64,000 bases of DNA from Halosimplex carlsbadense 2-9-1. GTDB lineage: Archaea; Halobacteriota; Halobacteria; Halobacteriales; Haloarculaceae. Made by a program: the position numbers and the translations under genes. The notes beneath the pieces are model-generated. The model was not told the origin of the DNA, searched no databases, and worked only from the letters and a program-made list of their open reading frames with translations. Of this stretch, positions 7,083-16,018 are shown piece after piece. The stretch covers positions 189,407-253,406 of the forward strand of contig NZ_AOIU01000033.1 of assembly GCF_000337455.1 (NCBI RefSeq), written 5' to 3'. Numbering within the stretch: position 1 is the first letter of the stretch; each line of letters starts with the position of its first letter.

Positions 7083-7891
7083 CCGTACTCCTGGCAGGTC
7101 GTCTTGTTCCGGTTCGCCGGGTCCGAGCAGAGCTCGTCGAGGTCGGACTCCAGGTTCCGGACCGTAGCGTTCCTGTCTTCGAGCCTGTCTTCGAGCGTCC
7201 GGACGGTCGCGTTTCGGTTTCTCAGGACAATCTCCAGCCGCTCGACGTCGTCTTCCAGATCGGTGATAGTGCGGTTCTTCCGGTCGAGGTCGTTACGGAG
7301 GCTGCTCACGTCAGATTCGAGGGCGGCGACGCGCTCGTCGCGCTCGTCGAGCGCCACCTCCAGCTCGTCGATGCGGTCCTCGGCGTCGGACAGGTCCGCT
7401 TCCAGAGTGTCGATCCGGCCCCGCAGGTCGGAGACGGTCGACTCCAGTTCGTCGCGCTGGTCCTGAAGGTCCGAGACTTGCGTCTGTAGCTCGTCGCGGC
7501 GCTCTTCGAGCTCGGTCAGTTCACCCTCCAGCCGGGAGATGTTCTCGTTGGCGCTCGCGAGCTCCCTGCGCGTCTGCGCGAGCTGGGCCTCCGTGGTGTT
7601 GAGCTGGCGCTCGGTCCGGTTGAGCGTCCCGGCGACCTGGTCGACGTCTTCGGTCCGGGTGTTCAGCTGCGCCCGCGTCTCGTTGAGCCGCTGGCGCGTC
7701 GCCCGCAGCTCGGTCCGGGTCTCGTTGAGCCGGTCGGTCAGCTGGGCTCTCTCGGTGCGGAGGGCGTCGTTCTGGGACCGGAGTTCCTGGGCCGAGTCCT
7801 GGTAGAGGACGGTCGCGCCCGCCGCGCCGCCGGCGGTGAGCACGACGAGTGCGACCAGGCCCAGACTGATCGGTCGGCCGATTGCGCTCAC
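7079..7891 (-). CDS. Membrane-anchored long coiled-coil protein
   Basis: 270 residues. One N-terminal membrane anchor lies at about residues 8-28 (SLGVALVVLTAGGAAG-like). It is followed by an almost unbroken heptad-patterned coiled coil (about 32-255) rich in Glu, Arg, Leu, Asn and Asp, with repeated units such as LNETRTELRATRQRLNETR and RNATVRTLEDRLEDRNATVR. A short tail holds two cysteines (CSDPANRNKTTC). It overlaps genes on both sides by four bases (the VWA gene before it, the DUF7502-like gene after it). Such spacing means it is an integral part of the operon; a role as a rod-like spacer or effector scaffold is inference. Confidence 0.75.
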   Translation of the reverse strand: MSAIGRPISLGLVALVVLTAGGAAGATVLYQDSAQELRSQNDALRTERAQLTDRLNETRTELRATRQRLNETRAQLNTRTEDVDQVAGTLNRTERQLNTTEAQLAQTRRELASANENISRLEGELTELEERRDELQTQVSDLQDQRDELESTVSDLRGRIDTLEADLSDAEDRIDELEVALDERDERVAALESDVSSLRNDLDRKNRTITDLEDDVERLEIVLRNRNATVRTLEDRLEDRNATVRNLESDLDELCSDPANRNKTTCQEYG

Positions 7892-10323
7892 GGGAGACCA
7901 CTCGTGAGTGAGGTGCGACCGCGATACACTTGAACGCGCCGGACGATCACTTCGGTTGAGAAGACGACCAGCGCACCGAGTAGCGCGACCCAGCCCCAGG
8001 CGTCGCGCACCGAACGGACGCGCGTCGACTGCTCGCGAGCCAGCTCCGCGATCCGGGCGCCCTCGTCCGGACCGAACTCCCGCCCGCCGGTCACGTCGAC
8101 CAGCCGTTCGAGGTCCGGATCGACGCCCAGGCGGGCGTACTCCACGGGATAGTTGGCGGCGTAGGTCGCGTCGAGCACCTCGTGATAGCCGGCCTCGCGG
8201 GGTGTGAACTCCCCGCGGAAGGTCCGTTCGGCGACCTGCCGGAAGGTGACGTTGTCGACGGTCGGGCGCTCGTCACCGCGGTAGGTGAGCGACGCCCGAC
8301 TCCCGACGCGGGCGTCGCTCACGTCGGTCACGCCCGTCTGGCTGCGCGCCGGGTCGCCGATGGCGTAGTTGACCGACTTCGTGACGACCAGCGAGTCCGG
8401 CCGGTCGAGCAGGCCGTCGAGGCCGCCGTCCTCGCCGTAGGCAGTCAGCGAGACGACGCGACCGAGGCCGAACCGCCAGGAGGCGATCGCGGGCGTCCCG
8501 TCGCCGGTCGCGACCTGGTAGTCCGCGCCCGCTTTGACCGACACGTCGTTAGCCTGTGAGGGGTTTGCCGCCAGCGTCACCCCGGACGTGATGAACGTGT
8601 TCTGTCTGACGATCGTCAGGTTCTGGCCGCTGAACTGCCGGGAGGCACCGCCGAACAGCAGGCGCAAGCGGCTGGTCTCGTTGGCGGCGAAGTACGAGCC
8701 GCCCGACTCCCGGGCGATCCGCCGGAGGGTGCCCTCGTCGACTCGGTCGCCGGCGCCGACGGTGATGACGCGGACGCCCTCCCGGCCGAGCTGACTGGCG
8801 ACCGCCGCGGGCCGTTCCACGTCGTCGGCGCCGTCCGACAGCAGGATGATCGTCCCGGGGTTGTCCCCGAGCATGTCCGCCGCGCCCAGCAGGCCGACGG
8901 CGATGTCGGTGCCGCCGCGGGTCGTCTGGAGCCGGCGGACCCGCTCGCCGATCGCCTCCCGGGCGTCTTCGAGCGGCTGGCGGTCGGCGATCCGGTAGGC
9001 CTCGCCGCCGAACGCGACGACGCCGACCTGGTTGCGGTCGCCCAGCTGGTCCAGCACGTCCAGCGCGATGCCCTTCTGCGTCGAAAGTCCTTCCTCGGCG
9101 CTGCCCGAGATGTCGACGAGCATGGCGATGTTCGTCCGGCCGCCGGTCGCGTTGCCCATCCGTACCGGGAGCATCGCAGCGATGGGCGACTCGCCGTAGT
9201 TGCCCTGCTGGTAGGCGTTGTCGCCGCCGACCGTCACGAGGCCGCCACCGTCGATGACGTGCTCCTGCAGGGCGCTGACGTTGCCCAGCTGGCCGGCGGG
9301 CGTGTCCTGGACCACGACCGCCGCGTACTCGTCGAGGTCGCCGGGCACCGACGAGGCGTTGGTCACGTTGTACAGCGACCCGAGATAGCCGCGCAGGGGA
9401 TACTCCCCCTGCGCGACGTACAACAGCCGCGGCTTCTCGACGACGCGCACGTCGTGGTAGAAGACGTCGTTGCGCTGGTAGACGTCTTCCCCGTCGACCC
9501 TGGCGGTCACGCGATGGTCGCCGACCGCCTCGAAGCTGTGGTTGACCGCGAGCGACTCCCCGGCGGCCAGCTGTCCGGTCCGGACCGCCTCGCCGTCGAT
9601 CTCGACGGTGACCGGGACCGAATCGTCGGCCTCGACGCCCGAGAGCGAGACGACGAACTCGGTCGGGAGGCCGACGCTCGCGGTCGAGGGGCCGGCGACC
9701 GCGACCGCTCGTTCGGTCCGCTCGGGTGAGAGTTCGACGGCGCTGACGGTGGCGTTCAGCCTGCGGGCGTCCTCTGCGGCGGCCGCGAGGCTGCGACCGG
9801 CGGTCACCTGCCCGTCCGAGGCGACGACGACGGTGCCGTTCTCCCGCAGGTTCGCCGCGATGCCGTCCCCGAGTCGCGACTCGTCGCCGCTCCCGACGGT
9901 CGCTGTCGTCACCGGCACCCCCGCCGATTCGATCCCGCCGACGAGGTCGTCGGTCGCGTTCGGGAACGCCCCCATGCTCGCCGACTCGTCCGTCAACAGC
10001 GTCACCCTCGGCTCGCCGGGCGTTTCGCGAGTCTGGACGGTGTAGGGCCCCATCGCGCCGACGACCAGCAGCGTGACGACCAGCAGCCGGCTGGCGAACA
10101 GCAGTCGCCGACTCCGCGGCGAGGCCGACCGGGTGCCCGCCTCGCCGCGAAAGATCAGGTACGCCAGCAGGGCCAGCGCCACCGGGAGCGCCGCCAGCGG
10201 CCAGAGCTGCTCGACGCCGACGGTCAGGCCGTCGACGGAGTACGAGACTGCGAGCGGGAGCGGGGCCGTGGGAAAGGTCGTCGACGCGGCCGCCCACACG
10301 ACCGACAGCGCGGCCGCCATCAC
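7888..10323 (-). CDS. Large membrane VWA protein with GATase-like domain
   Basis: 811 residues. It has two N-terminal membrane segments (about 5-25 and 40-60) and one near the C-terminus (WGWVALLGALVVFSTEVIV). A first VWA-like region lies at about 90-200 (LLTDESASMGAF). A glutamine-amidotransferase-like fold, YAAVVVQDTPAGQLG with GGGLVTVGG, lies at about 320-370. A full VWA domain follows with the MIDAS DxSxS as MLVDISGSAEEG, plus GGTDIAVG and LLSDGADD. Beta-rich repeats follow. This resembles BatB/BatA-like and CHLD-type proteins. It overlaps the BatA-like gene upstream and the coiled-coil gene downstream by four bases each. Confidence 0.85.
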   Translation of the reverse strand: MMAAALSVVWAAASTTFPTAPLPLAVSYSVDGLTVGVEQLWPLAALPVALALLAYLIFRGEAGTRSASPRSRRLLFASRLLVVTLLVVGAMGPYTVQTRETPGEPRVTLLTDESASMGAFPNATDDLVGGIESAGVPVTTATVGSGDESRLGDGIAANLRENGTVVVASDGQVTAGRSLAAAAEDARRLNATVSAVELSPERTERAVAVAGPSTASVGLPTEFVVSLSGVEADDSVPVTVEIDGEAVRTGQLAAGESLAVNHSFEAVGDHRVTARVDGEDVYQRNDVFYHDVRVVEKPRLLYVAQGEYPLRGYLGSLYNVTNASSVPGDLDEYAAVVVQDTPAGQLGNVSALQEHVIDGGGLVTVGGDNAYQQGNYGESPIAAMLPVRMGNATGGRTNIAMLVDISGSAEEGLSTQKGIALDVLDQLGDRNQVGVVAFGGEAYRIADRQPLEDAREAIGERVRRLQTTRGGTDIAVGLLGAADMLGDNPGTIILLSDGADDVERPAAVASQLGREGVRVITVGAGDRVDEGTLRRIARESGGSYFAANETSRLRLLFGGASRQFSGQNLTIVRQNTFITSGVTLAANPSQANDVSVKAGADYQVATGDGTPAIASWRFGLGRVVSLTAYGEDGGLDGLLDRPDSLVVTKSVNYAIGDPARSQTGVTDVSDARVGSRASLTYRGDERPTVDNVTFRQVAERTFRGEFTPREAGYHEVLDATYAANYPVEYARLGVDPDLERLVDVTGGREFGPDEGARIAELAREQSTRVRSVRDAWGWVALLGALVVFSTEVIVRRVQVYRGRTSLTSGLP

Positions 10324-12113
10324 AGCTCACCCCGCCGACGCAGGTAGCCGACTTCGAGGAGGACGACGAGCAGCGCCCCGAGGGCGACGAACTCGGTGAC
10401 CCGCTGGGGAACGGTCCGCGTCTCCGTGCGCGTGACGTTGCCAACCGGCCCCGACCGCTCGCCCAGGTCCGCGGCGTCGACCGCCGACTCCCGCTCGGAG
10501 AGCAGCGCCGCGCTCTCGGCGGTCCCCCCGGCAGTATAGACGCCGACCTCCCGAACGGTGGCCGTCGGTCCCGCGAGCCGTCCGGACGGTCCCTCGATCC
10601 GGTCGGCGCCGAACCGGACGGTGTCGCCCGTCTCGTGGTTCAGCGCCGACAGGGGCTCCCGGCCGGCCAGGTGGAAGACGGCGCGCTTCCAGAAGACGGG
10701 GTACTGGTAGTTGTACTTGAAGCTCGACCGCTCCTCGATGTAGCCGTAGTACAGCAGTCGCCCCGACTCGCGGCGGTCGGTCGCGAGCAGCGGCGTCCCG
10801 TCGCGCAGTTCGACGAGCGTCTCGCCCGACCGCAGCGAGCCGGTCAGGTACTCGTCGGGTGCCTGGAAGTCGATGCCCTCGGTGAGGGCCGTCTCGGCGG
10901 TCCGGCGGACCGTCGGCGCGGAGCCGGTCGGTCCCGGCTCGACCAGCAGGAGGTCGCGCAGCCGGTCGGGCATCTCCGGCTGAGCCTGGACGGCGACCCC
11001 GCCGCCGCTCGCGACCGTATCGCGGCCCGCCTGGACGTTCCCGGGCAGCAGCGAGTCGCCGTCGACGTTGCTGTAGAGTATCACGTCGTAGTCGTCTTCG
11101 ACGGTCGTGGGCGGGTTGTCGACGGTCAGATCGACCTGGTCGACCAGCGAGAGCGCGGTCGTCAGGTAGCGGTTGCGGTCGTTGGTCAACACGAGGGTGT
11201 CGACCGTCGGGTCCTCGGGGGCGACGACGGGCACGGCGTCGTCGGTCGCGAAGTCGTCGCCGGGCGAGAGCCGCGCCTCGCTCGCGCCCGCGGGGACCGG
11301 GAACGTCACCGTCGTCACGTCGCCGGCGGCCAGCGCTATCTCCCGCTCGCGGTCGCCCAGCGAGACGGTCCGCGTGGCCGACTCCGCGCCGAAGTTCCGC
11401 ACCGAGAACGTCACCTCGGAGCCGCCGAACCGGCGGTCGACGAAGCCGACGTTGGCCGCGCCGCCCCCGGCGAACTGCCGGAGGCTGACGCTCACGTCCC
11501 GGGCGCGAAGGCTCCGGACGGCGTCGGCCCACTCCGAGCCCTGGAAATCGCTCAGGACGACCACGCGCACGTCTTCCTCGACGAGCGCACGCGCCTGCGC
11601 GACGGCACCCCGCAGGTCGCCGGGGGCGTCGGTCGCTTCGAGACCGGCGAGCGCGTCACGGGCGGCGCTGGGCGGGCCGCGGCGGAGGGCCACCTGTCCG
11701 CCGCCGTCGGTCGTGACGACCGACGTCCGGGTCGTCACTTCCTCGTCGGCCGCTGCGAGCGCGCGGTCGAGTCGCGTCTCGCCGCCGTCGGTCGTCGCCA
11801 TGCTCGCGCTCGTGTCGACGACCAGCACCGTCTCCTCGACGACCGCCCGCTCCTGGACGGGGACGTACGGCGCGGCGAGCGATCCCGCGAGCAGGAGGAC
11901 GGCGAGGATCTGTATCAGCAATAGCAGACTCCGCGACAGCCGTTCGAGGAGCGGTGTGACCGCTCGCTGGCGCTGTTCGTCGGCGAGGAAACGGAACGTG
12001 GGCAGTTCGACGCGCTCTGGATCCGGACGGATCAGATACAGGAGGACGATGGGGACGACGACCAGAGCGGCGGCGAGCCCGAGCGGTGCGAGGAACACGT
12101 CGGAGAGGGCCAT
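10320..12113 (-). CDS. BatA-like protein: N-terminal BatA membrane domain plus VWA
   Basis: 597 residues from ATG 12113; an upstream in-frame ATG at 12143 adds ten residues with no support. The N-terminus (LSDVFLAPLGLAAALVVVPIVLLYLIRPDPERVELPTFRFL) is the BatA/aerotolerance-regulator N-terminal domain, with paired membrane segments about 8-28 and 55-78. A VWA domain with the MIDAS motif LVVDTSASMATTDGGETRLDRAL, VVLSDFQGSEW and further beta domains follow. A C-terminal membrane helix lies at about 570-590. It is the first gene of the MoxR-VWA operon and probably sets its membrane location. The next gene overlaps its end by four bases. Confidence 0.85.
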   Translation of the reverse strand: MALSDVFLAPLGLAAALVVVPIVLLYLIRPDPERVELPTFRFLADEQRQRAVTPLLERLSRSLLLLIQILAVLLLAGSLAAPYVPVQERAVVEETVLVVDTSASMATTDGGETRLDRALAAADEEVTTRTSVVTTDGGGQVALRRGPPSAARDALAGLEATDAPGDLRGAVAQARALVEEDVRVVVLSDFQGSEWADAVRSLRARDVSVSLRQFAGGGAANVGFVDRRFGGSEVTFSVRNFGAESATRTVSLGDREREIALAAGDVTTVTFPVPAGASEARLSPGDDFATDDAVPVVAPEDPTVDTLVLTNDRNRYLTTALSLVDQVDLTVDNPPTTVEDDYDVILYSNVDGDSLLPGNVQAGRDTVASGGGVAVQAQPEMPDRLRDLLLVEPGPTGSAPTVRRTAETALTEGIDFQAPDEYLTGSLRSGETLVELRDGTPLLATDRRESGRLLYYGYIEERSSFKYNYQYPVFWKRAVFHLAGREPLSALNHETGDTVRFGADRIEGPSGRLAGPTATVREVGVYTAGGTAESAALLSERESAVDAADLGERSGPVGNVTRTETRTVPQRVTEFVALGALLVVLLEVGYLRRRGEL

Positions 12114-12277
12114 TCGTGTTGCCGGGACGACTGGAACGTACATTGGTCTTGTGGCGCTCGACCCGCGGACGCGGCGGCGATCCGGCGCCGTCTAGACTGA
12201 TAGCCACCGGTCGGCGGCGACGCTTCACACTGAGGTACAACGGCTATGGGGAGATGTCCCCTTGGACGTAGTAGATA

Positions 12278-12571
12278 ATGCAGACACCAATCGAAACCGA
12301 GCTTACCTACCGGATCGACGACGACCAGTCCGCCAGCGAAGCCGTCCTCGACGCGGTCGCGGAGCGGGTGGGTGTGGACGTACTCGACCTCTCGACACCC
12401 CTCTACGACGCCGTCGACCCCGAAGCGCTCGACGCGTTCTACCGGACCAGCGGCGACGAGCGAGCGGCGACACGGGTCTCTTTCGAGTACTGCGGATACG
12501 AGGTGACGGTGTCCGGCGACGGAACAGTCGCCCTCGACGCGGTGGCCGGCGGGGACGCACGCCTCGGGTAA
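12278..12571 (+). CDS. HalOD1 output domain protein, 97 aa
   Basis: The whole protein is one HalOD1 (haloarchaeal output domain 1) unit: SASEAVLDAVAERVGVDVLDLSTPLYDAVDPEALDAFY, a turn with RVSFEYCGYEVTVSGDGTVAL, and a short tail. This domain occurs alone or at the end of haloarchaeal signalling proteins and is thought to be a regulatory output module; its molecular action is unknown. The stop codon TAA at 12569-12571 is followed in the same frame by GTC and then the GTG of the zinc-finger gene at 12575, so the two are clearly a unit. Confidence 0.85.
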   Translation: MQTPIETELTYRIDDDQSASEAVLDAVAERVGVDVLDLSTPLYDAVDPEALDAFYRTSGDERAATRVSFEYCGYEVTVSGDGTVALDAVAGGDARLG

Positions 12572-12574
12572 GTC

Positions 12575-12739
12575 GTGGGTTCGCAAGCCGACGAAAACGG
12601 GTTCGAGAGCTGCGCGCACTGCGGCGCACGGCTGTCGCGCTCGGAGTGGTACCCCGCGCGGAGCCACGTCGAAGACGGGTCGTTCGCGGTCGCCTCGTTC
12701 TGCGACGAAGCGTGTCTCCGGGGCTGGCGCGAGGGCTGA
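12575..12739 (+). CDS. Small zinc-finger protein downstream of HalOD1, 54 aa
   Basis: GTG 12575 opens a 54-residue frame: FESCAHCGARLSRSEWYP, then VASFCDEACLRGWREG. This is a C-x2-C...C-x3-C zinc finger similar to the small DUF7576-like fingers of haloarchaea and to MYM/TRASH-type fingers. It is too short to be seen by simple length filters, but its cysteine pattern and composition are coding-like. It lies two bases downstream of the HalOD1 stop codon, in the same frame. Co-transcription with HalOD1 is near certain and a shared signalling role is plausible. Confidence 0.7.
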   Translation: MGSQADENGFESCAHCGARLSRSEWYPARSHVEDGSFAVASFCDEACLRGWREG

Positions 12740-12763
12740 CCCGGCTCCCGAGCGAGACCCGAT

Positions 12764-15712
12764 TCAGCGATCCGGCCCGCCGGACTCGAAGAGCTGCCGG
12801 CAGAGCTTGCGGTGGGCGGCGCGGACGTGCGTGTTGAACGTGGGCTGGGAGATGCCGAGCGACTCGGCGACTTCGCTCCCCGTCCGTCCTCGCGGCGTGG
12901 CAAAGTACCCGCCGAAGTACGCCGTCTGCAGCACTTCCAACTGCCGGTCGGTGAGCTCCTCCGTCAGCGTCGCGCGCAGCTCCGTGGGCGACCGGCGCGG
13001 TCGCTCGCGGCTCCGCTGGGCGACCAGCTCCGTGTCCGCGTAGGCGTCCCCGAAGGCCGCGACGAACTCGCGAACGTCGGCCTCGACGCCGAGTTCGACG
13101 ACGAGCGTCGCGGTGCCCTCCGAGGCGGTGAGCGAGCGCGGCCGCCCGCCGTGGCGCCGCGCCGTCTCGCAGAGGCTCCGCTCGCCGAGCGTCGCCTCGA
13201 AGAGACACACCGGTTCGTCGCCGTCCTCGTACTCGGAGACGAGCGTCGGCTCGCTCGTCTCCAGGTCGACCGCGGCCGCGCGGAGCTCCTCGGCCGGGAC
13301 GCCCCGCGTCGACGCGTAGGCCCTCGGTCGCCCGTCCGGAGTCGGGACGATCCCCTCCAGCGTGAGGTCACAGCCCGTCTCGCACGCGAGTTCGACGACG
13401 CCCAGGTCGTCGTCGCCGACGGCGAACTCCAGCTCGGTCACCTCGTCGCTGACCAGCGAGCGCTTGCTCTCGACGGCGTTGATGGCGTAGGCGATGGTGT
13501 CGGCCAGCTCGGCCAGCACCGACCGCTCCAGCTCGTCGAACACGCCGGGCTGGTTGGCGTAGACGTTGAGCACGCCGTAGAGTGCGTCGTCGTAGACGAG
13601 CGGCAGGGCGATCGAGGCGTGGTAGCCCCGGGTCAGCGCCGCCTGGCGCCACGGCTCGAAGTCGGGGTCCTCGACGATGTTGTCGACGACCCGGGTCTCG
13701 CGGGTCCGCACGGCCCGTCCCGCGGGGCCGCGACCGGTCGTCCGCTCGTCGGCCGTCACCGTCGTCGCGTCGAGGTAGCCCTTCTCCGCGCCGGCCCACT
13801 CGCGGGGCGTGACCTCGTCGGTGACCGGGTCGTGGTCGCCGACCCACGCCAGCTCGTAGGGCCCCACGTCGGCCAGCTGCTCGCAGACCACCGTCTCGAT
13901 CTCGCCGCGGGTCGACGCGCCCACGAGCGACTGCCCGATCGAGCGGATGGTGTCGTTGATGCGGTTGAGCCGTTCGAGCGAGTCGTTCTGCTCCTCCAGC
14001 GTCCGCTCGCGCTCGGCGAGGAGCCGCTCGCGGCCGGCCCGGCCGCAGGCCGTCTCGACGGTCGCGGCCGTCGTCTCGACGAACTCCAGCGCCGCCTCGG
14101 TGAACCCGCCGTTCGCCTCGGTCGCGGTGACGAACACGCCGTGCGAGCCCAGCGGCACCGCCGCGATCTCGGTCACGTCGTCGCCCGCGCCCGACACGTC
14201 TCCGTCGACGACGCGCGTCTCGCCCGCCGTGAACGCCTCCCAGAGCGAGCCCGACGGGGTCTCGCTCAGCGCGGCCGTCGGGAGTTCGTCGGTCGCCCGC
14301 TCGGTCCGCGCGGCCGTCTCAAGGCCGCCCGCCGCCCGGTCGTACTGGACGACCGCCGTCAGCGGCAGCGCGAGCGTCCCCCCGGCGTGGGCGACGGTCG
14401 CCTCGGCGATCGCGGACTCGCCCTCGGCGTCCATCAGGTCGCGACTCATCTCGTTGAGCGCGGCCAGTTGCGCCTGGCACTGTTCGCGCTCTAGCTCGTA
14501 GCCGATCCACTGGGCGGTCAGCTCCAGGAACGTCCGCTCGGCTTCGGAGAACGACCGGTCGCGCGCCTCGCGGGCGGCGAAACAGAGCGTCCCGTATCGC
14601 TCGTCGCCGACGGTCACCGTCGTCCCGACGTAGCTGTCGAGGTCGTAGATCTCGTAGGCTCGATCGTCCGTCCAGCCAGCAGTCGGGGCGTCGTCGACCG
14701 CGACGAGGCCGTCGCTCTCCAGGACTCGTCGGCAGTAGGTTTCCATCGGATTCGCGGTCAATCCGGGCTGGATCAGCTCGTGGTCGCCGACCGCGTCGAC
14801 CAGTTCGAACCGCCCGTTCGCGGTGTGCGAGAGGAAGCCGATATCGAGGCGGAGGTACTCGCAACCGAGCTCCAGAAACCGGCCGAGCTTCTCGTCGAAA
14901 GACAGATCCGATCGCGAGGCGAGGGCGTGGTGGCTGCGGAGCGCCTCCGTCTGCCCGTGCAGCGACGCCTTCGCTTGCGCACGCTCGCGAAGCGTCCCCA
15001 GCATCCGGTCGAGTTCGCGCTCGGGCCGGTCCGGGCCGCAGAACTCCGCGGGCGGCGTGTAGTAGACGTTGTGACAGACCGTCGTGTCGTAGATGAGGTG
15101 CGGGTGGACGCGGACGATCTCGATCAGTTCCTCGGCGGGGAACCGCTCGCGGTCGTACTGACAGAGCGCGATCGCGTCGGCGCCGTCGAACAGCTCGTTG
15201 ATCCGGCTCTCGTACTCCATGAACGCCTCGATCGGGACGCCGTTCTCGACGATCCAGCCCGTCTCGGCGACCACCCGGAGCGCTTCGAACTCCGCCGTGG
15301 CGGCCTCGATCTCGGTCCCGTAGACCTCCATCATCGACTCCGGATCGAACGAACCGTCCCGGAGATACGTGTCCTGGACGCTCGCGAAGACGAGCGAGCC
15401 CGATTCGACCGCGCCGTCGACGTCGACACCGCGGTCGCGGAGCAGGTCGACGACCGTCTCCAGCGACCGCTCGTCGCCGACGTAGAGGCACTTCTCGCCG
15501 GCGTCGAGGCCCTGCCGAAGGAACGGGACCGTGGCCGCGAGTCGCTCCGCGCGGTCGTCGTAGACGAGCGCGAAGTGGTCGTTGGCGTGGTCGTGCCCGT
15601 CCAGCGGCTCGATCGGTCCGCGGAACTCCGCGCTCTCCCGGAGCGCGTCGACCCCGTTGTCAAGCCCGAGCACCCGACCCCGGTCCTCGTCGAGGTGGCG
15701 CTTCGTACTCAT
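12764..15712 (-). CDS. MEDS-GAF-HTH_10 sensory transcriptional regulator
   Basis: 982 residues. An N-terminal MEDS domain (about 40-215) is shown by HFALVYDDRAERLAATVPFLRQGLDAGEKCLYVGDE and later ERFPAEELIEIVRVHPHLIYD. Next come a GAF domain (about 255-405, RSFSEAERTFLELTAQWIGYELE) and a less clear second GAF. A heptad stretch (LLAERERTLEEQNDSLERLNRIND) leads to a further GAF (about 590-770, HASIALPLVYDDALYGVLNVYANQ). The bacterio-opsin-activator type region ends in an HTH_10: LTDRQLEVLQTAYFGGYFATPRGRTGSEVAESLGISQPTFNTHVRAAHRKL. It is likely a one-component regulator sensing a small molecule or redox signal. It is convergent with the zinc-finger gene; no target is visible. Confidence 0.88.
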   Translation of the reverse strand: MSTKRHLDEDRGRVLGLDNGVDALRESAEFRGPIEPLDGHDHANDHFALVYDDRAERLAATVPFLRQGLDAGEKCLYVGDERSLETVVDLLRDRGVDVDGAVESGSLVFASVQDTYLRDGSFDPESMMEVYGTEIEAATAEFEALRVVAETGWIVENGVPIEAFMEYESRINELFDGADAIALCQYDRERFPAEELIEIVRVHPHLIYDTTVCHNVYYTPPAEFCGPDRPERELDRMLGTLRERAQAKASLHGQTEALRSHHALASRSDLSFDEKLGRFLELGCEYLRLDIGFLSHTANGRFELVDAVGDHELIQPGLTANPMETYCRRVLESDGLVAVDDAPTAGWTDDRAYEIYDLDSYVGTTVTVGDERYGTLCFAAREARDRSFSEAERTFLELTAQWIGYELEREQCQAQLAALNEMSRDLMDAEGESAIAEATVAHAGGTLALPLTAVVQYDRAAGGLETAARTERATDELPTAALSETPSGSLWEAFTAGETRVVDGDVSGAGDDVTEIAAVPLGSHGVFVTATEANGGFTEAALEFVETTAATVETACGRAGRERLLAERERTLEEQNDSLERLNRINDTIRSIGQSLVGASTRGEIETVVCEQLADVGPYELAWVGDHDPVTDEVTPREWAGAEKGYLDATTVTADERTTGRGPAGRAVRTRETRVVDNIVEDPDFEPWRQAALTRGYHASIALPLVYDDALYGVLNVYANQPGVFDELERSVLAELADTIAYAINAVESKRSLVSDEVTELEFAVGDDDLGVVELACETGCDLTLEGIVPTPDGRPRAYASTRGVPAEELRAAAVDLETSEPTLVSEYEDGDEPVCLFEATLGERSLCETARRHGGRPRSLTASEGTATLVVELGVEADVREFVAAFGDAYADTELVAQRSRERPRRSPTELRATLTEELTDRQLEVLQTAYFGGYFATPRGRTGSEVAESLGISQPTFNTHVRAAHRKLCRQLFESGGPDR

Positions 15713-16018
15713 CCGTCGTGACTCACCCCGTCCGGCCGCACGCGTCCACCCGGCTCGGTCTCGATTTCTCCCGTTCCGGAAAATAGTTGCCGTGTCATGA
15801 TATGTGAAGGGCCGCGAGGCGCCCCGCCCCGCGGTCGTCGTCGTGGGGAGGAGCGGACTAAACCGTATAAGGGAAGCGGTATTTCGCTGACAATACGTAC
15901 CGGCTCGGCGCCGGAAACGGGCCTGGCGCTCGCCGGTTACGCGACGGTACGGATCGGGTAGTTGCCGGGTTCGGGGGACAGCGGCGCCGGCGCGCCGTCG
16001 CGCGACCGGATGCGCGAC
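15713..16018. other. Intergenic gap, no gene seen
   Basis: About 306 bases between the regulator's start and the dehydrogenase's end. No credible reading frame, tRNA or repeat. AT-richer patches at about 15780 and 15870-15895 may be promoter elements; the first (minus-strand ACTATTTTCC) could serve the regulator with a leader of about 40 bases. Confidence 0.4.
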
